64,000 bases of DNA from Trebouxia sp. TZW2008 (GCA_002118135.1 BDIU01000189.1:1-64000); one strand, 5' to 3'; positions 24,094 through 36,107 are shown, counted from the first letter of the stretch. Numbers and translations are program-made. The notes: generated by a model from the sequence alone, not told the origin.

Positions 24094-24431
24094 CCAGAGG
24101 TCCGCCGGTGAAGCCGCTTAATCAGTCACGGCGTGAGTCAGATCAACCGATGCTTGCTTAAACGGTGCGTCCTGAAGTATGAGTATTCTGACCGTGCTCC
24201 AATCTGCAGCGCTCGCTCGCGCACTTACACTATCAGATCTGCCTGCAATGAAAGGTGTTGACTTCGGAGCTGCTGTGATGAGATGCGCAAGTCCCTCTCA
24301 GAGACGGTCTTCATTAGGCATTCACTTCGGTCTTCACTTCAGGATCCCAATCTTCTAACCTCTGGTTGATCAAGCAGCAACCTGCGCACGCTGAGGTGAC
24401 ATTGTTACCGATCATAAGTCCAGTAGGATAA
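24094..24431. promoter_or_regulatory. Divergent promoter region, OST48 / PDZ gene
   Basis: 338 bp between the two start codons on opposite strands. Its assignment as a shared promoter follows from orientation and distance only. Confidence 0.45.
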
Positions 24432-26139
24432 ATGCAGGCCATGTCGCAGTCTATGATGCAGCACACATGCTCCATGAAGCCGTGTAGTTCGCATACAGTC
24501 TCCCACGCTGCTGTGCATGGCCTCAGAACCAGACCTTTCGTTCACAGCGGCACGCGGCTTACCAAGCCATTCCGCAAAGACCGTGGCATGAGCACTGTGA
24601 CACAGGCCAAAGATGTTGAAATCGTTCTCAAAGCAGACGAGGTGAGGCCTCATAACCCCCTGCACCCGTGGCAGAGGTGCAGGGAAACACCTGGTGCACC
24701 AGCAAACGCACCAAATGCAACCAGCGTCTACTACAAAGACAGTGTATGCAAAGACAGCATGCTAACTTGGTCCAAGCAGCTTGCCATCAGCTAGCAAACC
24801 CCTGTCACCAGAGCTGAACAAGAAGTTGAGCATCAAACAAGCCCTGTGCAAATACAAGTCATGTGCTGATGCAGGGCGATCAGCCGCTGAAGGAAGTGTT
24901 TGCAGTTGAAGACAATGTAGAGCTGCAAAGCCTGCCATTTTCAAAGCCTCTAGGAGCAGTCATGGCAGGTCACACATGATTCCATAGGTCATGACAGCTG
25001 CTGGCCTGCATACTGAATCAGACTGCACACAGCACCAAAGTGGAAGCATTGTAATTGACATCTGCATGTCGGGATGCTGAGTGTGAACAGTATCCGTGCA
25101 GAGCAAAAGGGCAAAATTGTAGTTGAAAGGATCATTGATGGCAGCAATGCTGCCTTGGGTGGTCTGCAAATTGGTGACGTCATCAGAGGGACAACAGCCC
25201 GCTCACAGGTAGCACCTTGTGCATGTAGATCACAGACGCCGTGTCAGCAAGTACGCACATTCCATCATCCAAGACCATGTTACATGAGCATTCTGGCACC
25301 CTCGACAGTGGCATGTCAAGTACTTGACAGACGCCGTGTCAGCAAGTACGCACATTCCGTCATCCAAGACCATGTTACATGAGCATTCTGGCACCCTCAA
25401 CAGTGGCATGTCAAGTACTTGACATGCAGAAAGGGTGAAAATGTGCGGCATGTATGCAACGGTGACTGGTATGCACTGCCTGATATTGCAGAGTCTCATC
25501 ACATGTGCAGTCCCTATCACACCTTTCTAAAGGCTACTCTGTGCAAGGGGTGTCAGCTGTCTACCCTGCAGGCTGATGCAAAAGTGACTCGGCCTGTAAG
25601 GACGACGCTTGCGCACTGCATGATTCTGCAGAATCACATGAGCAGTCTACATTGCATTGACTGAGGCTTTGCAACCTGCAGGTTGATGCAAAAGTTGTTC
25701 GGCCAGGCAGCGGCTCTCAAGCCAAGCAGGATTATTGGGGAGCTCAGATTTTGGTCAATGCTGATGGCCAGGATTTTGACACCTTCATGGCAGCCCTTAA
25801 CTCCAGCAGATGTGAAAACTGCGATGTGATGCTGATAGTCGAAAGGCAGAAGGGTGCAGAAAGCAAGGTAAGCAATCCTCAAATTGCATTATTTGTTGTC
25901 ATGTAGTCAGTTGGTGTGGCATGCATGAAAAGCCCAGCACGCTCAAAATGCATGCAAGGTTGTGATAAGCACAGTTGGTGCTTCTGTTTACTGTTGCTCT
26001 GCCACATTCTGACAAGCTGTCACAGACGCATTGCTCTGGTATAAGCCCATGGGCAGCAGTATTGCAGTGCGCAACAATGAGTGTGCAGTGATAATTGCAG
26101 GTCAGTCCCCAGAGTCCAGTCAGCAGCTCTGCCAAATAG
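24432..26139 (+). CDS. Chloroplast-targeted PDZ-domain protein
   Basis: I recognise the PDZ fold but not a named orthologue. Five exons (24432-24641, 24875-24968, 25102-25208, 25682-25867, 26101-26139) join in frame to 211 aa. The first about 55 residues are Ser/His/Arg-rich and lack acidic residues, like a plastid transit peptide. The PDZ core is seen in order: FSKPLGAVMAEQKGKIVVER (carboxylate-binding loop region, split by a phase-1 intron), then IIDGSNAALGGLQIGDVIRG. After it come TTARSQ and a second conserved-looking stretch ending DTFMAALNSSRCENCDVMLI. The last exon (13 codons) is short and is the least secure; its acceptor ttgcag and phase fit. A scaffold or protease-adaptor role is inference. 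Confidence 0.82.
25228..25434 (+). repeat. 95-bp direct tandem duplication in PDZ intron 3
   Basis: Two nearly identical copies of acgccgtgtcagcaagtacg ... gtggcatgtcaagtacttga, with only a few substitutions. The high identity implies a recent event. Confidence 0.9.
25560..25710 (+). repeat. Duplicated acceptor and start of PDZ exon 4
   Basis: At 25572 the sequence ccctgcag/gctgatgcaaaagtgactcggcctg mirrors the functional exon start at 25682 (acctgcag/gttgatgcaaaagttgttcggccag), 110 bp downstream. The upstream copy is followed at once by a GTAAGG that could act as a donor, giving a possible 24-nt micro-exon. Confidence 0.8.
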
Positions 26140-26699
26140 TGATGGTGCCAGAGGGACAGCAACCAAACGTGATAGAATCTACCCTAGGGTCTGCTCCAGC
26201 TGATGCTGTGTAAGCCAGTGTTTGACACTTGCGACCCACACCTTGATTGCTTCTTTCAAAGGGTGTCGTAATGCTAGCATGAATGAGAATGCATGCTTGC
26301 TGCAGAAAGTGCACGTCTGGAGTTGACCAATATGAGGCATGCTATTTACATTGTTTGCCTTGTTCTTTTGGGAGCAAAGCTGAGATCTGGTTTTTAGACA
26401 GTACATATGTTCACAATGGCCGTCACAGCACTGCAATCTTGCAAACTGGCAGGCGCTTGCAAACATACTGAAGCATCATCCAATTTCAGCGACAGGCTGA
26501 GACTTTCACCATATGGACGGCCTACAGCACAAGTAACTTGTAGTGCAACAGACTAAGAAGGTTCTGCACATCAATATAGCACGTTGCTCAGCAAGACTGC
26601 CCACATCAACACAAACCAACTCAGACAATCAAGGTAAGAGACTAGGTCAGACAGCTTGCAACCTTGGGACTTGCAACTATGTACTTCTTAATATGCTCC
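26140..26699. other. Convergent intergenic region
   Basis: 560 bp between the PDZ stop (+) and the cupredoxin stop (-). Only short frames without recognisable content. Confidence 0.4.
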
Positions 26700-27874
26700 T
26701 CAGGTGGCAGTCACTTGGAGGTGTGCATCAAAAGTTTGGCAGTAGTTGTCCTGCTTGTCGCTGATGTAGTATGTCCCTGCACAGTCATGCCCAAGGAGTC
26801 AGGCCGCAACTGACAGAAATTTTTCTACACGCATTTCTTCAAAAGTTGTGCCTGATGCACATGTGTGGCCAATTGCCAGACTTGCCATTAGGACAGTAAG
26901 CTTGCTTCTCAGTTTTGCATGGGTATGCTGTCAGATCTGTTCGCTATTGCTGGTCAGCATACTGCTGCGTCAGCATTTGGGAATTGGGTGCAGCAAGCAA
27001 CTGCAAGCAGATTTGCACCGGACGACAGCACAGTGCGAGAATACAGTCAGCTTGTAAGGTGCTCACCTGGTGCGCCAGGGGAGTACTTGCATGGGCTTGA
27101 AGGACTGATTACAGATGCATCTTCAGCAGCACAGATCTGGGTAGTGTAGGCACAAGGACTGCTCCCAACAAACAGGTTGTGGACAGAGCTGTGGTAGGAG
27201 AAGTTGATTGTGCTCGAAGCAGGGATAGTGACAGGCTGCATAGCACACGTAACCTCATTTCACAAGGCCGATCTCAGATACAAGGGAACACAGACTGCGC
27301 AAGCTGGTGGAGCGGACGGATCGCGATGCAGCGAGCGTGCAGACGCATGTGGCGGCAAGAGAAGCGCAGATCGGTCTGTCTGTCTCTAAAGTGAAGCTTA
27401 CGTTGAAGCCGCAGGTTGCGTCAGGTGTGGCGGTGGCACCGGAGCCACAGTTGGTACACGATGCTTGAATCTCGCTTTTGGAAGGAGAGGTTGTCAGTCT
27501 GCATGGCAGCTGAGACTTTGCACAACGCGGCGAGCAAAAGGCCGAGGCAGTTGACATAGTTTCAGGAACCGTGTTGCTGCCCATTCACAACTCGAAGCAG
27601 TAGCAGCGGTCGTCAGCCCTTACGTGCATGGCCGGCCCCAGTCGAACGCCAATTGTCCTGCAAATCAGCAACACTCACTCTCAGTCTCGATGCAGTGCTT
27701 CTTTGCGGGATGCCCACTCGGCGGAGGCAACATGCAGAGCTTCTCAGAGCATAGAGCAGCAGGGGAAGCAGTGGAGCTGGGCGCATGCTTAATCTTGAGC
27801 TAACCTGCCACTGAGTTGACAGCCAAAGCCAGAAGCATGAATGATACGAGGCTTGTCATCTTACAGCTGGGCAT
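26700..27874 (-). CDS. Secreted phytocyanin-like cupredoxin protein
   Basis: Five exons (27874-27805, 27657-27624, 27576-27402, 27235-27067, 26776-26700) join in frame to 174 aa; an alternative ATG lies at 27859. A signal peptide (MTSLVSFMLLALAVNSVAG) is followed by a Cys-rich segment (PCTNTV, FCSPRCAKSQLPC, SCTNCGSG) and then a cupredoxin-like half: VTIPASSTINFSYHSSVHNL, SSPCAYTTQIC, GTYYISDKQDNYCQTFDAHL and QVTAT at the end. Phytocyanins carry His...Cys..His...Met/Gln ligands. Here the first His (VHNL) and the C-terminal Cys are present, but the usual HC is YC, so type-1 copper binding is doubtful and it may resemble early-nodulin-like members. A GPI signal is not visible. Confidence 0.75.
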
Positions 27875-28292
27875 TGCGAACTGTGTTTGCAGACCGAAAG
27901 CGAAGTGGACGGGATCGAGGAAATGCAAGTCGGCAACTATGGGAGCAACTGATCCTGCGATCCTATCCTTTTTGCAGTCTGTATATGCTTGCGCTGCGGT
28001 TGCAGTCAGAATATTCTGATTGCACCGTTGACTTGACCGCAAATGCGCACATCTGCAACAGATACCTTGGAAGACCCAAGAACGTGCACAGAAGAGAGAA
28101 GAGAGAATAATTTTACAGCACTGTTACAAATTAATGGATAAGTGACGAGAGAGCAATAACGTAAATCTTGCCATAACGCCAGCTGAGGCTAAGCTGTGCA
28201 GCCAGGATGAAGCACACAGCATCAGATTTCCAATGCTAATGAACAGCCCACGTGAAGGACTTCGCCGCATGTAGCTCAGTGTGTGTATCAGC
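27875..28292. other. Intergenic region upstream of the cupredoxin
   Basis: 418 bp between two minus-strand genes; presumably the cupredoxin promoter and the MoCF 3' UTR. Nothing else is seen. Confidence 0.4.
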
Positions 28293-31200
28293 TCACACAT
28301 TGTCTGACAAAGCATGGGTAGGTATCTTGTCTTTGACTGCATTCATGGCTTGCTGAAGCTGATCTGTATCGCGTGACTCTAGCTGCAACTTGGCTGTGAA
28401 ACGCTTGTCATGCATGTTCACATTTGGGTAAGACCCCATGCGCACTTTAGGAAATTGGCCTGCAACCTCCCCAAAAATCTTTGCTAGATCGCCTTCGCCC
28501 ATTGATGTATAAACAGACAGCGTCTGGAATGCTTTGCCACCTACAAACCTGTCCTTGTGCGCATTGATGATGCCCTGAAACAGTCTGGGAATGCCAGGCA
28601 GTATGTAGATACCATTCAGATTGACTAGTGGCACCCAAACATCCTCTGTTGTCAACACCTGCAAGCAACTCAGACAAGACGTTGAACCCTTGCAGATTTG
28701 AAGAAAGGCAACAAAAAACAGCCAAAGCTGCAGGCAGATGCATCAACTGCTGGGATGCATTGCAGTCCTTTGAACTCAAGGTTCATAGGACCACACACTG
28801 CAAAACAAGCTAACTAATCAAGCTCTGCCAATATACATCATGCCATGGACCATGCGCAGAATCTGGTGGAACACATTGTGACTTGAAAAGCAATGCATAG
28901 ATTGCAGAATTTCTGTACTCGCAAGCTTTGAGAACAGACGTCAACAGTCATACATGTCACATGTATCTTAGCGCGCACTAACATGTTGGGTGTGCTTGTC
29001 AAGACGCATCACATCACCCTGACATGAGCTGCGCCAGTGCAGGAAAACTGCACCAGGCCCATCACAGACTTTGAGCATGCTAGCACAGACCTGAGCTCCC
29101 TTTGGTAGCGTAGCCATCCTTAGGCGTGCTTCGTTCACCTCCTTGCCTGATTTGGCATAGTGCTCACACATGAGCTTCACGGTAGGCTCATGCACCTCAA
29201 GCGGCACTCCTGCACTGCATCAGGGGTAGCAACCTCACATACAGAGGAAGGAATCATGCCGTTACAAGTCGCAATGTCGGCATGCACAACTGCAAGCAGT
29301 CCAGATTAACCTCATGTACACCTGGATGTAGTTTGCACCTGTTTCCTACCTTGCTGAGTACATTTGCATTAGTTTCTCAACAAGCTGCTGCATCTCCAGC
29401 AGCACTCTTGCACTGCATAATCATAGCGCCCTCACATGCACCGCTATGTCCAGACCATGTGGATGACAGCCTTACAAACACTGCAGTATACAGACCACAT
29501 GGGTGGCTACCTCACATACGCTACGACATACAGACCACATGGGTGGCACTCCCGCGTACACTGCAATGTACAGACCACATGGGTGGCAACTTCACATGCA
29601 CTGCTATATTCAGATCATGTGAATGACACACTTGCACACTCTGCTAAATATAGACCACATGAATGGCACCCCACGTACACTGCGATGGACAGACGACATG
29701 GATGGCAACGCCATGTACAGTGCAATGTACCAACCACATGGGTGGTCACCTTATGTACACTGCTATGCACAGACCAAATGGGTGCTTGTCTCACATGCTC
29801 TGCTATATATAGACCACATGAAACCATTCTATGACGGTAGCAAGCCGCACCCCAGCAGCTGGGCTGCCATATCTGACACGCAGGGTTGCTGATGAACTGA
29901 AAACTCATGCCCAATATGTGGGTCTTGCAGGATGAGGTGTGCAACTTGGACAACAGCGGGATTACCAAATGCTGCTGCCAGGGCTCTACAGGTGACATCA
30001 CCATGACATTGAGATCCCACATCACAGAATGCATCATGAGTGCATGAAGCTTCCAACGCTTGCCCTGAGGCACTCATTGCGACATATCTAGACATCTGAA
30101 GCTGCCTGGAGGAGCATGCACTAGGTGTGCATGACACAAGTGTACCAAATGCTATGGTCGCTGCTTCTTTAGGTGAAATCCTCATGACATCATCATGATA
30201 TTGAGAGCTCCTTTGCAGGGTGAAATGCAGACTATAGAGCACGTACCAAATGCTGCTGCCAGTGCTTCGTAAGTGACATCATCATGACAATGAGCTCCTT
30301 CACTACAGAGTGAAAGCCAGGTGAAGGAAAGCCTACCAAATGCTGCTGCCAAGGCTTCATAGGTTACATCATCATGAGTGGGTCCGATGCCACCACTGCT
30401 GAAGATGACACCATCAGGACCCACACGGTCTTTCAGCCTAAGGACTGTCTGCTTGATGTCTTCTATGTCATCAGGAATATACTCAGCCCGCACTAGGTCC
30501 ACACCTTGCCTGCATGTTGTAACCACAATGAATCACAATCATTGCAAACATGCGCTAAGTTTGTGTGTACAAGTTGTTTCGGCAGGCCTGCTGGCTAGCA
30601 CGTGGGCATGATTGACCATGAAAGCACTGCTGTTACATGATCTTGCCCATGAGCAGTAGCCATGCTTATGGGCAAAAGGCCTACTGACCTTACAAAGCCC
30701 AGAATGAGACAATGTGCATGGATCCAACATTCTACAGCACGTCGGGTCTGTGCATGAAGCATATGTGCTGCACCAAGCATGCTGCTGCTGCCATTGCATA
30801 GCCTTTTCAGATGCTGAGCTAGCATGCCTCAACTATTTATGCTACCTGTACAGCAACTGGGCCAGCCAAGGTGTGTTAGTGTCTGTGATGGAGCCCGTCA
30901 AGATCTCGTTGCCAATGATCATTGCTGCGGCTTTGGAGGGTCCTGCTGTTTGGGATGAGCTTGCAGCACGGATTGTGCAAGCCCTAGCATTGACTTTTGC
31001 TGCGTGTTTCACCTGCAACCAGCAGGCAGCAAGGTTTGCAGGCTAAGGCACTTGCCAGGGCTTGCAGCAGCACGACAGAAATGAACTGACCACAGAGCGC
31101 TGCAGGCAGGGTGTGAGAGAAGCACAGCGCCAGGTGAGCATGTTTCTTGAGACTAGATTTGGCTTCGCTTGGTAGGACGGGGTCATGCCAGCAGGCATGC

Positions 31201-31354
31201 TAGGAGGCATGCTTTTTTGCACATGACCTCGCTGCCTCTCCCGCTGCTGCAGCAAAAGCTTTGAGCTTGTTTTGGCGCAGCTAAAGTCAGGACCGCGCAA
31301 GCGCCGTGTAAAGTGACAGCTCGTCAGCACAAACTGAACGAATGAAGCGTTCAT
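28293..31354 (-). CDS. MoCF-biosynthesis/CinA-type (molybdopterin-binding fold) protein
   Basis: Matches the MPTb domain found alone in CinA-like proteins and at the N-terminus of eukaryotic FAD synthases. Solid exons: 31012-30846, 30509-30337, 29209-29054, 28645-28293 (283 codons). Visible in order: AAAMIIGNEILTGSITDTNT, GVDLVRAEYIPDDIEDIKQT, GVIFSSGGIGPTHDDVTYEA, then VPLEVHEPTVKLMCEHYAKS, VNEARLRMATLPKG, VWVPLVNLNGIYILPGIPRL and MGSYPNVNMHDKRF. The domain is full length and there is no PAPS-reductase half, so FAD-synthase activity is not expected. A first exon from an ATG at 31354 (transit-peptide-like MNASFVQFVLTSCHFTRRLR) is plausible but its donor is unresolved. The join at 29054/28645 was chosen by phase. 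Confidence 0.85.
29430..29835 (+). repeat. 40-bp minisatellite, about 10 copies
   Basis: The landmark cagaccacatgggtggcaac recurs every 40 bp (29451, 29491, 29531, 29571, 29611, 29651, about 29690, 29730, 29770, 29810), with a variable tail (ctcacatacactgcaatgta). It lies in the intron between exons 2 and 3 of the MoCF-type gene. The period is not a multiple of three and no protein is conserved across units. Confidence 0.92.
29960..30337 (-). repeat. Four copies of the MoCF exon 3' end with donor
   Basis: The exon end coding DDVTYEALAAAFG and its donor (at 30337) is followed downstream by copies at about 30246-30290 (identical peptide), 30141-30190 (EAATIAFG) and 29963-30008 (GDVTCRALAAAFG), each preceded by gtcatgatgatg-type sequence. 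Confidence 0.88.
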
Positions 31355-31532
31355 GCCTGGTTCATGCTTGCATATTGCCTGTTTGACCGAGGAGGAAAAC
31401 GCAACGTTGCAACTGCGGTCAACTTGCCAATTTCATCTCTGACTCCACATGCAGCTTCACTACCACAGACCATACGTTCAGCTGCTGCCCGCGAAAAGAT
31501 CTGTCGCCCAACTCAGCTTCGCATACGCAGCG
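31355..31532. promoter_or_regulatory. Divergent promoter region, MoCF-type / VAT1-like genes
   Basis: 178 bp between the putative first ATG of the minus gene and the ATG of the plus gene, the shortest head-to-head gap in the window. Confidence 0.4.
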
Positions 31533-34500
31533 ATGGACCGTTCCACTGACGTATGGCGACTGGCGAAGACTGGCAACATAGCTAATCTCAAACTCGAACA
31601 GCAGCACTTGTCTGCATTGCAGCAACACGAAGTCACGGTGGCTGTGAAAGCAGTGCGTGGCTTGTCTCCGCTGTGACTGATCATCGGCATGCACGCGATC
31701 ACGCTTGCGATACGGCAACATGGACAGCGCGAGGCTTCCCACGCACGGTGCTTCGTGTAGGTCGGCGTTAACTTTGCGGATGTCTTCACATGTCTGGGCC
31801 TATACCAGGCTGCACCCAAGCAGCAAGTGGTACCTGGGCTGGAGGTATGCCTGGCTCAGCATCACAAATGTCAGTCTTGCACAGCTTCAGTGCTGCGTGT
31901 GATTGCTGTCTGTATTCATGCGCAATGACAGTTTGCAGGCATCATCACAGACTTAGGTCCTCACTCCAGCAACAATCAGGTTGGCTCAAGTCAAGCTGAC
32001 AGCTCTTCATCGAGCAAGGGTACCCAACCCAAACTGGCAATTGGGGATTATGTCCTTGGTGCCTGCCGCTTTGGCAGCTACACAAAGTCCTTGAATGTAC
32101 CAGCACAACAGGTACTGAACCGTTATAGCTGACAGTAAATCAACATCATTGAGCTTGCATGCGTGATTGATGAGCGTGATTGCATGTCTGGCTAATAGCT
32201 GAGCAGACATGACTCGTTTTGGGGATGTCAAAGCATGTGAGAACACGCACACTTGCAAACGCAACAATCTGCTCAAACTTGTGCTGTTTCAATACACCTT
32301 ATCTTGTTTGTGGCATAAGCCTTGACATTTCACTGAAGCAGCATTATCTTTGTGCAGTTACTGAAAATGCCTGAAGGCTGGTCATTTGCACAAGGAGCAG
32401 CTTTTCTGGTGCAGAGCCTTACAGCTTATTACGGCCTCAAAACCTTGGGAAACATCAAGGTGCGGTATGCTGCATTGCAGCTGTCCAATTTGTTGTGCTG
32501 CTTTTGCTGGATATGGCAGGCATATTGTTCTGCAGCACAGCTTCAAGCAGCGGCTGATGCATATAGTGCTGTCTATACGCAACTTGAAAATTTCTGCCTG
32601 TGTGGATGCGTGGTGCAATGACAAAACCAGAATGGTCCTCTCAAGCAAAGCTGTAGTCATAAGGTGTGCTAAGTATGCGGTGTTCTCACACACTGTGTGT
32701 CCTACACTGGTATCAATGTGTACCAACGATAGCTGCACATGTACTGCAAGGCTTTTGCTGATGCAGGCAGGCAGTTCTGTGCTGGTGCATTCAGCAGCTG
32801 GCGGCGTTGGACTAAATGCCCTTGCCATATGCTTGGCCCTAGGGGCTGTTCCCATTGGCACAGTCAGCAGCCCTGACAAGGTCAGCCGCACATGTGCTTT
32901 GCGATTACCAGCTTTTGATATGTACGCAATGATGCACTCCGTTTTGCATTGTTGCAAGTCATCAGCAGCATCTCACTGCAGGCGGTCAGGTGCAGTTAAG
33001 GCAATGCCAGTGTTGTGTGAGCTGGCAGTATGCTGTGTAGATCAAACTTGCTTTGAATCAAGGCCTTGACTGCATCTTCTCAGATGCTCAAGTCAAAGGG
33101 GCTGTACTGCTTGCCCAGTGCATGAGTGTGTGATGCGCTGGCAGCATATGCTTATCATTGCCATAACTCTGGACTGTACAAAGCTACCAGCAAAGAATGC
33201 CAGACAACCTTTTATTGAGCATTGTCTGTGTTTGCTGCAGGCAGAAGTCATTCTGAAACGCTTCCCATCTTTGCAACCTGAACAAATCTTGATCCGGAAC
33301 CTGGCCCAGTATCCCGCTCAGCTGCAGTCAGCGCTGCAACATGTGCGCAAAGATGGTTTTGACATTGTTCTGGACGCCATTTCTGGAGACTACTTTCAGC
33401 CTAGCTACCAAGCACTTACTAAAGGAGGGAGGCATGTGATCTTTGGGGCTGCTGACTGGACTCCCACAGGTTGACAGTTGCACCCTGCATTTTGTCACAC
33501 AAGCATTGTTTGTTGCAGGCTGGCAGGCTATGCATGGTTGTACAGTTGTGACACATGCAGTGAAAAGTGCATCTCTCCATGTATAGCGCAGCGTATTGCT
33601 CTTCAGTGACCGCCTTGTGCTTTGCTGATGATCATGCATTTTTGTTAGAGGCCAAAAGCATATGTGGAGCGACCATGCTAGAGTGCAAGATTTTCAATTG
33701 GCTTCTCCAGGATTGTGCTGATGTCTGGCTTCACATGCTTGATGTAGCAACAGTGTGATTTCTGGCTTGGTATTGTTGATGTCAGCAACAGTGTGACCTG
33801 GGTATACATCCTGCATATGTGGTGTAAGTGCAGAGGTGATCAAACTGAGTGGCTGAAGCTGTGCAGCGCAGCCTGCCATTCTTGCATGACTGTTTAAGGG
33901 TGCAATTGTGATTGAGTGGGTGGGGATCAGACCTGAGCGTTGTGTTGAGTGTGTGATTTGTACTACAAGTAGTCGACCAGGGTTGTTTAAGGTATGCATG
34001 CAGCACGTTGCTCCTGAACTGACTGCCAAGAGACTCTTGGCTGAGTACACAAGAGGATCCTGAATGACCACCAAGGATGTGATTGTTCTTGATGTGGTAC
34101 ATAGGACCTGGTCATCTTGATTGTGGAGACGTGCTGCAGGTGCTCAACCTGGCTGGTAGAAGCTGTGCAAGTAGCCTGTTGCTCCTGAATGACTGCCAAG
34201 GGACTCTTGGACGACTACTCAGGGTGTGATCATTCTTGATGTGGCAAAATAGCACCTGGATGTTGTCTTGATTGTGTGAGACATGCTGCAGGTGATCAAT
34301 CTGAGTAGTTGAAGCATGCAGCCTATGGCTCCTGAATGACTGCCAAGGGAGTCTTGGAGTAAGGGTGTGATCATGTTTGATGTGGTACCATGAGATCTGA
34401 TGTCGGCTTGATTGTGTGAGACATGCTGCAGGTGATCAACCTGGCTGGTTGAAGCTGGCATGGCAGTATCTGCGCCGCCCACGCTTAGACCCAACCAGCA

Positions 34501-35239
34501 TGATAGGCGATAACAAGAGCGTCATGGCCTTCAATCTGATCTGGATGTTTGACAAGGTCAGTACCAGAAGCAGCGTCATGACTTCAAAGTTTACCTGAAT
34601 GATTATCAAAGTCAGTAACAAGAGCGTCATGGCTTTAAGCACATCTCATGTTTGTCAAGGTCCATAGAAAGAGCATCATGGCTCTCAACCTCATTTGGAT
34701 GTTTGACAAGGTCAGCCTCAACTCCCAGCTAGGACTCAGATTGTGACCAGCTTGACATGCTGCTTAGCACTCAGCTGCATGATTTGGGTCATCACAAAGG
34801 GTGAAAGTATCCACTGTCTGAAAGGTCAAGGATGCTTCTCAGCTTAGCTTTGCACTTTGGCTGCCCATAGTCATAAGCACATCAATGCGTCTTGAGCCGC
34901 TTCAGCTCAGTATGCGCATCTGCTGCACTACATTGGCATGGTTGTTTGGCATGTGTGTGTATGTTTGGCAAGTCAGCAAAGTGCTGAAATATTTGGCAGT
35001 GTGTCGTGTTGGCCTGCTGATGACTGCAAGCAAGTCAGCATGCAAGCTGAAATCACTTGTGCCGTGCTATACAGGTCACAGAGCTTGCGCAACTGGCAGG
35101 GGAACTGCAACAGCTCAATCTGCCGCCTCCTCTAGTTGGAGAGACGTTTGATTTTGCTGATGCGCCAGCAGCTTTAAGGAGATTGCAAACTGGTAAGACA
35201 GTGGGAAAGGTTGTGCTTGAGGTCAAAGACACTCCTTGA
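31533..35239 (+). CDS. VAT1-like MDR quinone oxidoreductase
   Basis: NAD(P)H-dependent medium-chain dehydrogenase/reductase of the zinc-independent quinone-reductase or VAT1 group. Eight exons (31533-31652, 31761-31844, 31932-32111, 32358-32459, 32767-32880, 33241-33469, 34432-34556, 35075-35239) join in frame to 372 aa. Seen: VKAVGVNFADVFTCLGLY, QVVPGLEFAGIITDLGPHSS, IGDYVLGACRFGSYTKSLNV, the Rossmann motif VLVHSAAGGVGLNALAI (from about residue 167), GFDIVLDAISGDYF, GGRHVIFGAADWTPTG, MAFNLIWMFDK and PLVGETFDFADAPAALRRLQ with TGKTVGKVVLEV. An Asn/Ser-rich insert follows ITDLGPHSS. Zinc-binding Cys residues are absent. Substrate unknown. Confidence 0.92.
33830..34460 (+). repeat. Tandem copies of the VAT1-like exon-7 acceptor and start
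   Basis: The functional exon start ctgcag/gtgatcaacctggctggttg at 34432 is preceded by copies at 33835 (ggtgatcaaactgagtggctg), 34140 (gtgctcaacctggctggtag) and 34292 (gtgatcaatctgagtagttg), embedded in repeated blocks containing tcctgaatgactgccaaggg. Period about 140-150 bp for the last three. Confidence 0.88.
34500..34720 (+). repeat. Tandem copies of the VAT1-like exon-7 end with donor
   Basis: The exon end aacaagagcgtcatggcctt ... ggatgtttgacaag/gtcagt (donor at 34557) recurs three more times at about 50-bp spacing; the last copy (ctcatttggatgtttgacaag/gtcagc, about 34665-34710) keeps an intact donor. Confidence 0.88.
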
Positions 35240-36107
35240 AGCCCTTGCAATGCAGCAAAGTGTTTGCAGCCATTTTGACAAGTCAGCTGCCCAGCTCACA
35301 GGCACCCAGTCTGCCACCAGCCAGACTAACAGCACACTCACGCTTCAGCAAGCCAAATGCAGATGTATGGAATGTTGACAGAACTACTGCAGCCTACAAT
35401 GTCTGATGGCTGTGTTCAATGCCTGATGCCGTTGTGCACATTTGTATCAATAGCATGCGCACTCTAGAGAGTGACTGCAGATCTGCACAAATGAGTGCAG
35501 GTCTGCTCTCAGGTATCATCCAACTTGAAGAAACACTGATACCCCCGCAACAATTGCTTCTGAACACAGAGTCATCTTCAGAACTGCAATTTGTAGACCA
35601 GACCCATACAGGTTGTGTTGACAGGCTTGACAATGGGTTGTTGATAAACAAAAAATGTCGTCAACGATCACATCCGTTGCATGGCTTGACACATTCATTA
35701 TGCTAGCTATAGGCTAGTGTGGTCAATAGCTAAATTTTGCTATTAGCATGCATGTCCTGCAAGGACAAACGGTGGCGCTGTTAGCAAATCAGCATAACAC
35801 CTTGTTGCAGCAAGAACGCGTGTGCTGCAGAACTTAGCTGATATAGGCAGACACAAAATCAGTTGCATAAGTCTCACGTCACATTGACGTGATATGCCAA
35901 CAATACTGTCTGTCAGAGCGTCAACTTGATGATGATGCCATGACTGTGGAACAAGCATGACATCAGCACTGAGTTGCAGTCATACATTTGAGCAGATTAG
36001 ATCTTCGACTGAGACTGAGACTACTGTGATCCTATGCAATAGTAGGCCCTATGCGCTGATCAATGCTTTGCACTGATTGAGCTTGACTGCCATCATGCCA
36101 TACAGCA
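35240..36107. other. Convergent intergenic region
   Basis: 868 bp between the stops of the VAT1-like gene (+) and the RDEL protein (-). Small open frames exist on both strands but show no recognisable sequence. Confidence 0.4.

Noticed and set aside
29436..29834. 132-codon plus-strand frame through the 40-bp array
   Set aside because: The period is not a multiple of three, so the peptide changes from unit to unit; chance opening.
29430..29835. CRISPR-like regular repeat
   Set aside because: Units are contiguous 40-bp repeats with no unique spacers, in an intron of a eukaryotic gene; a minisatellite explains it.
34416..34598. Separate small gene over VAT1-like exon 7
   Set aside because: Phase and sequence show it is an internal exon of the oxidoreductase.
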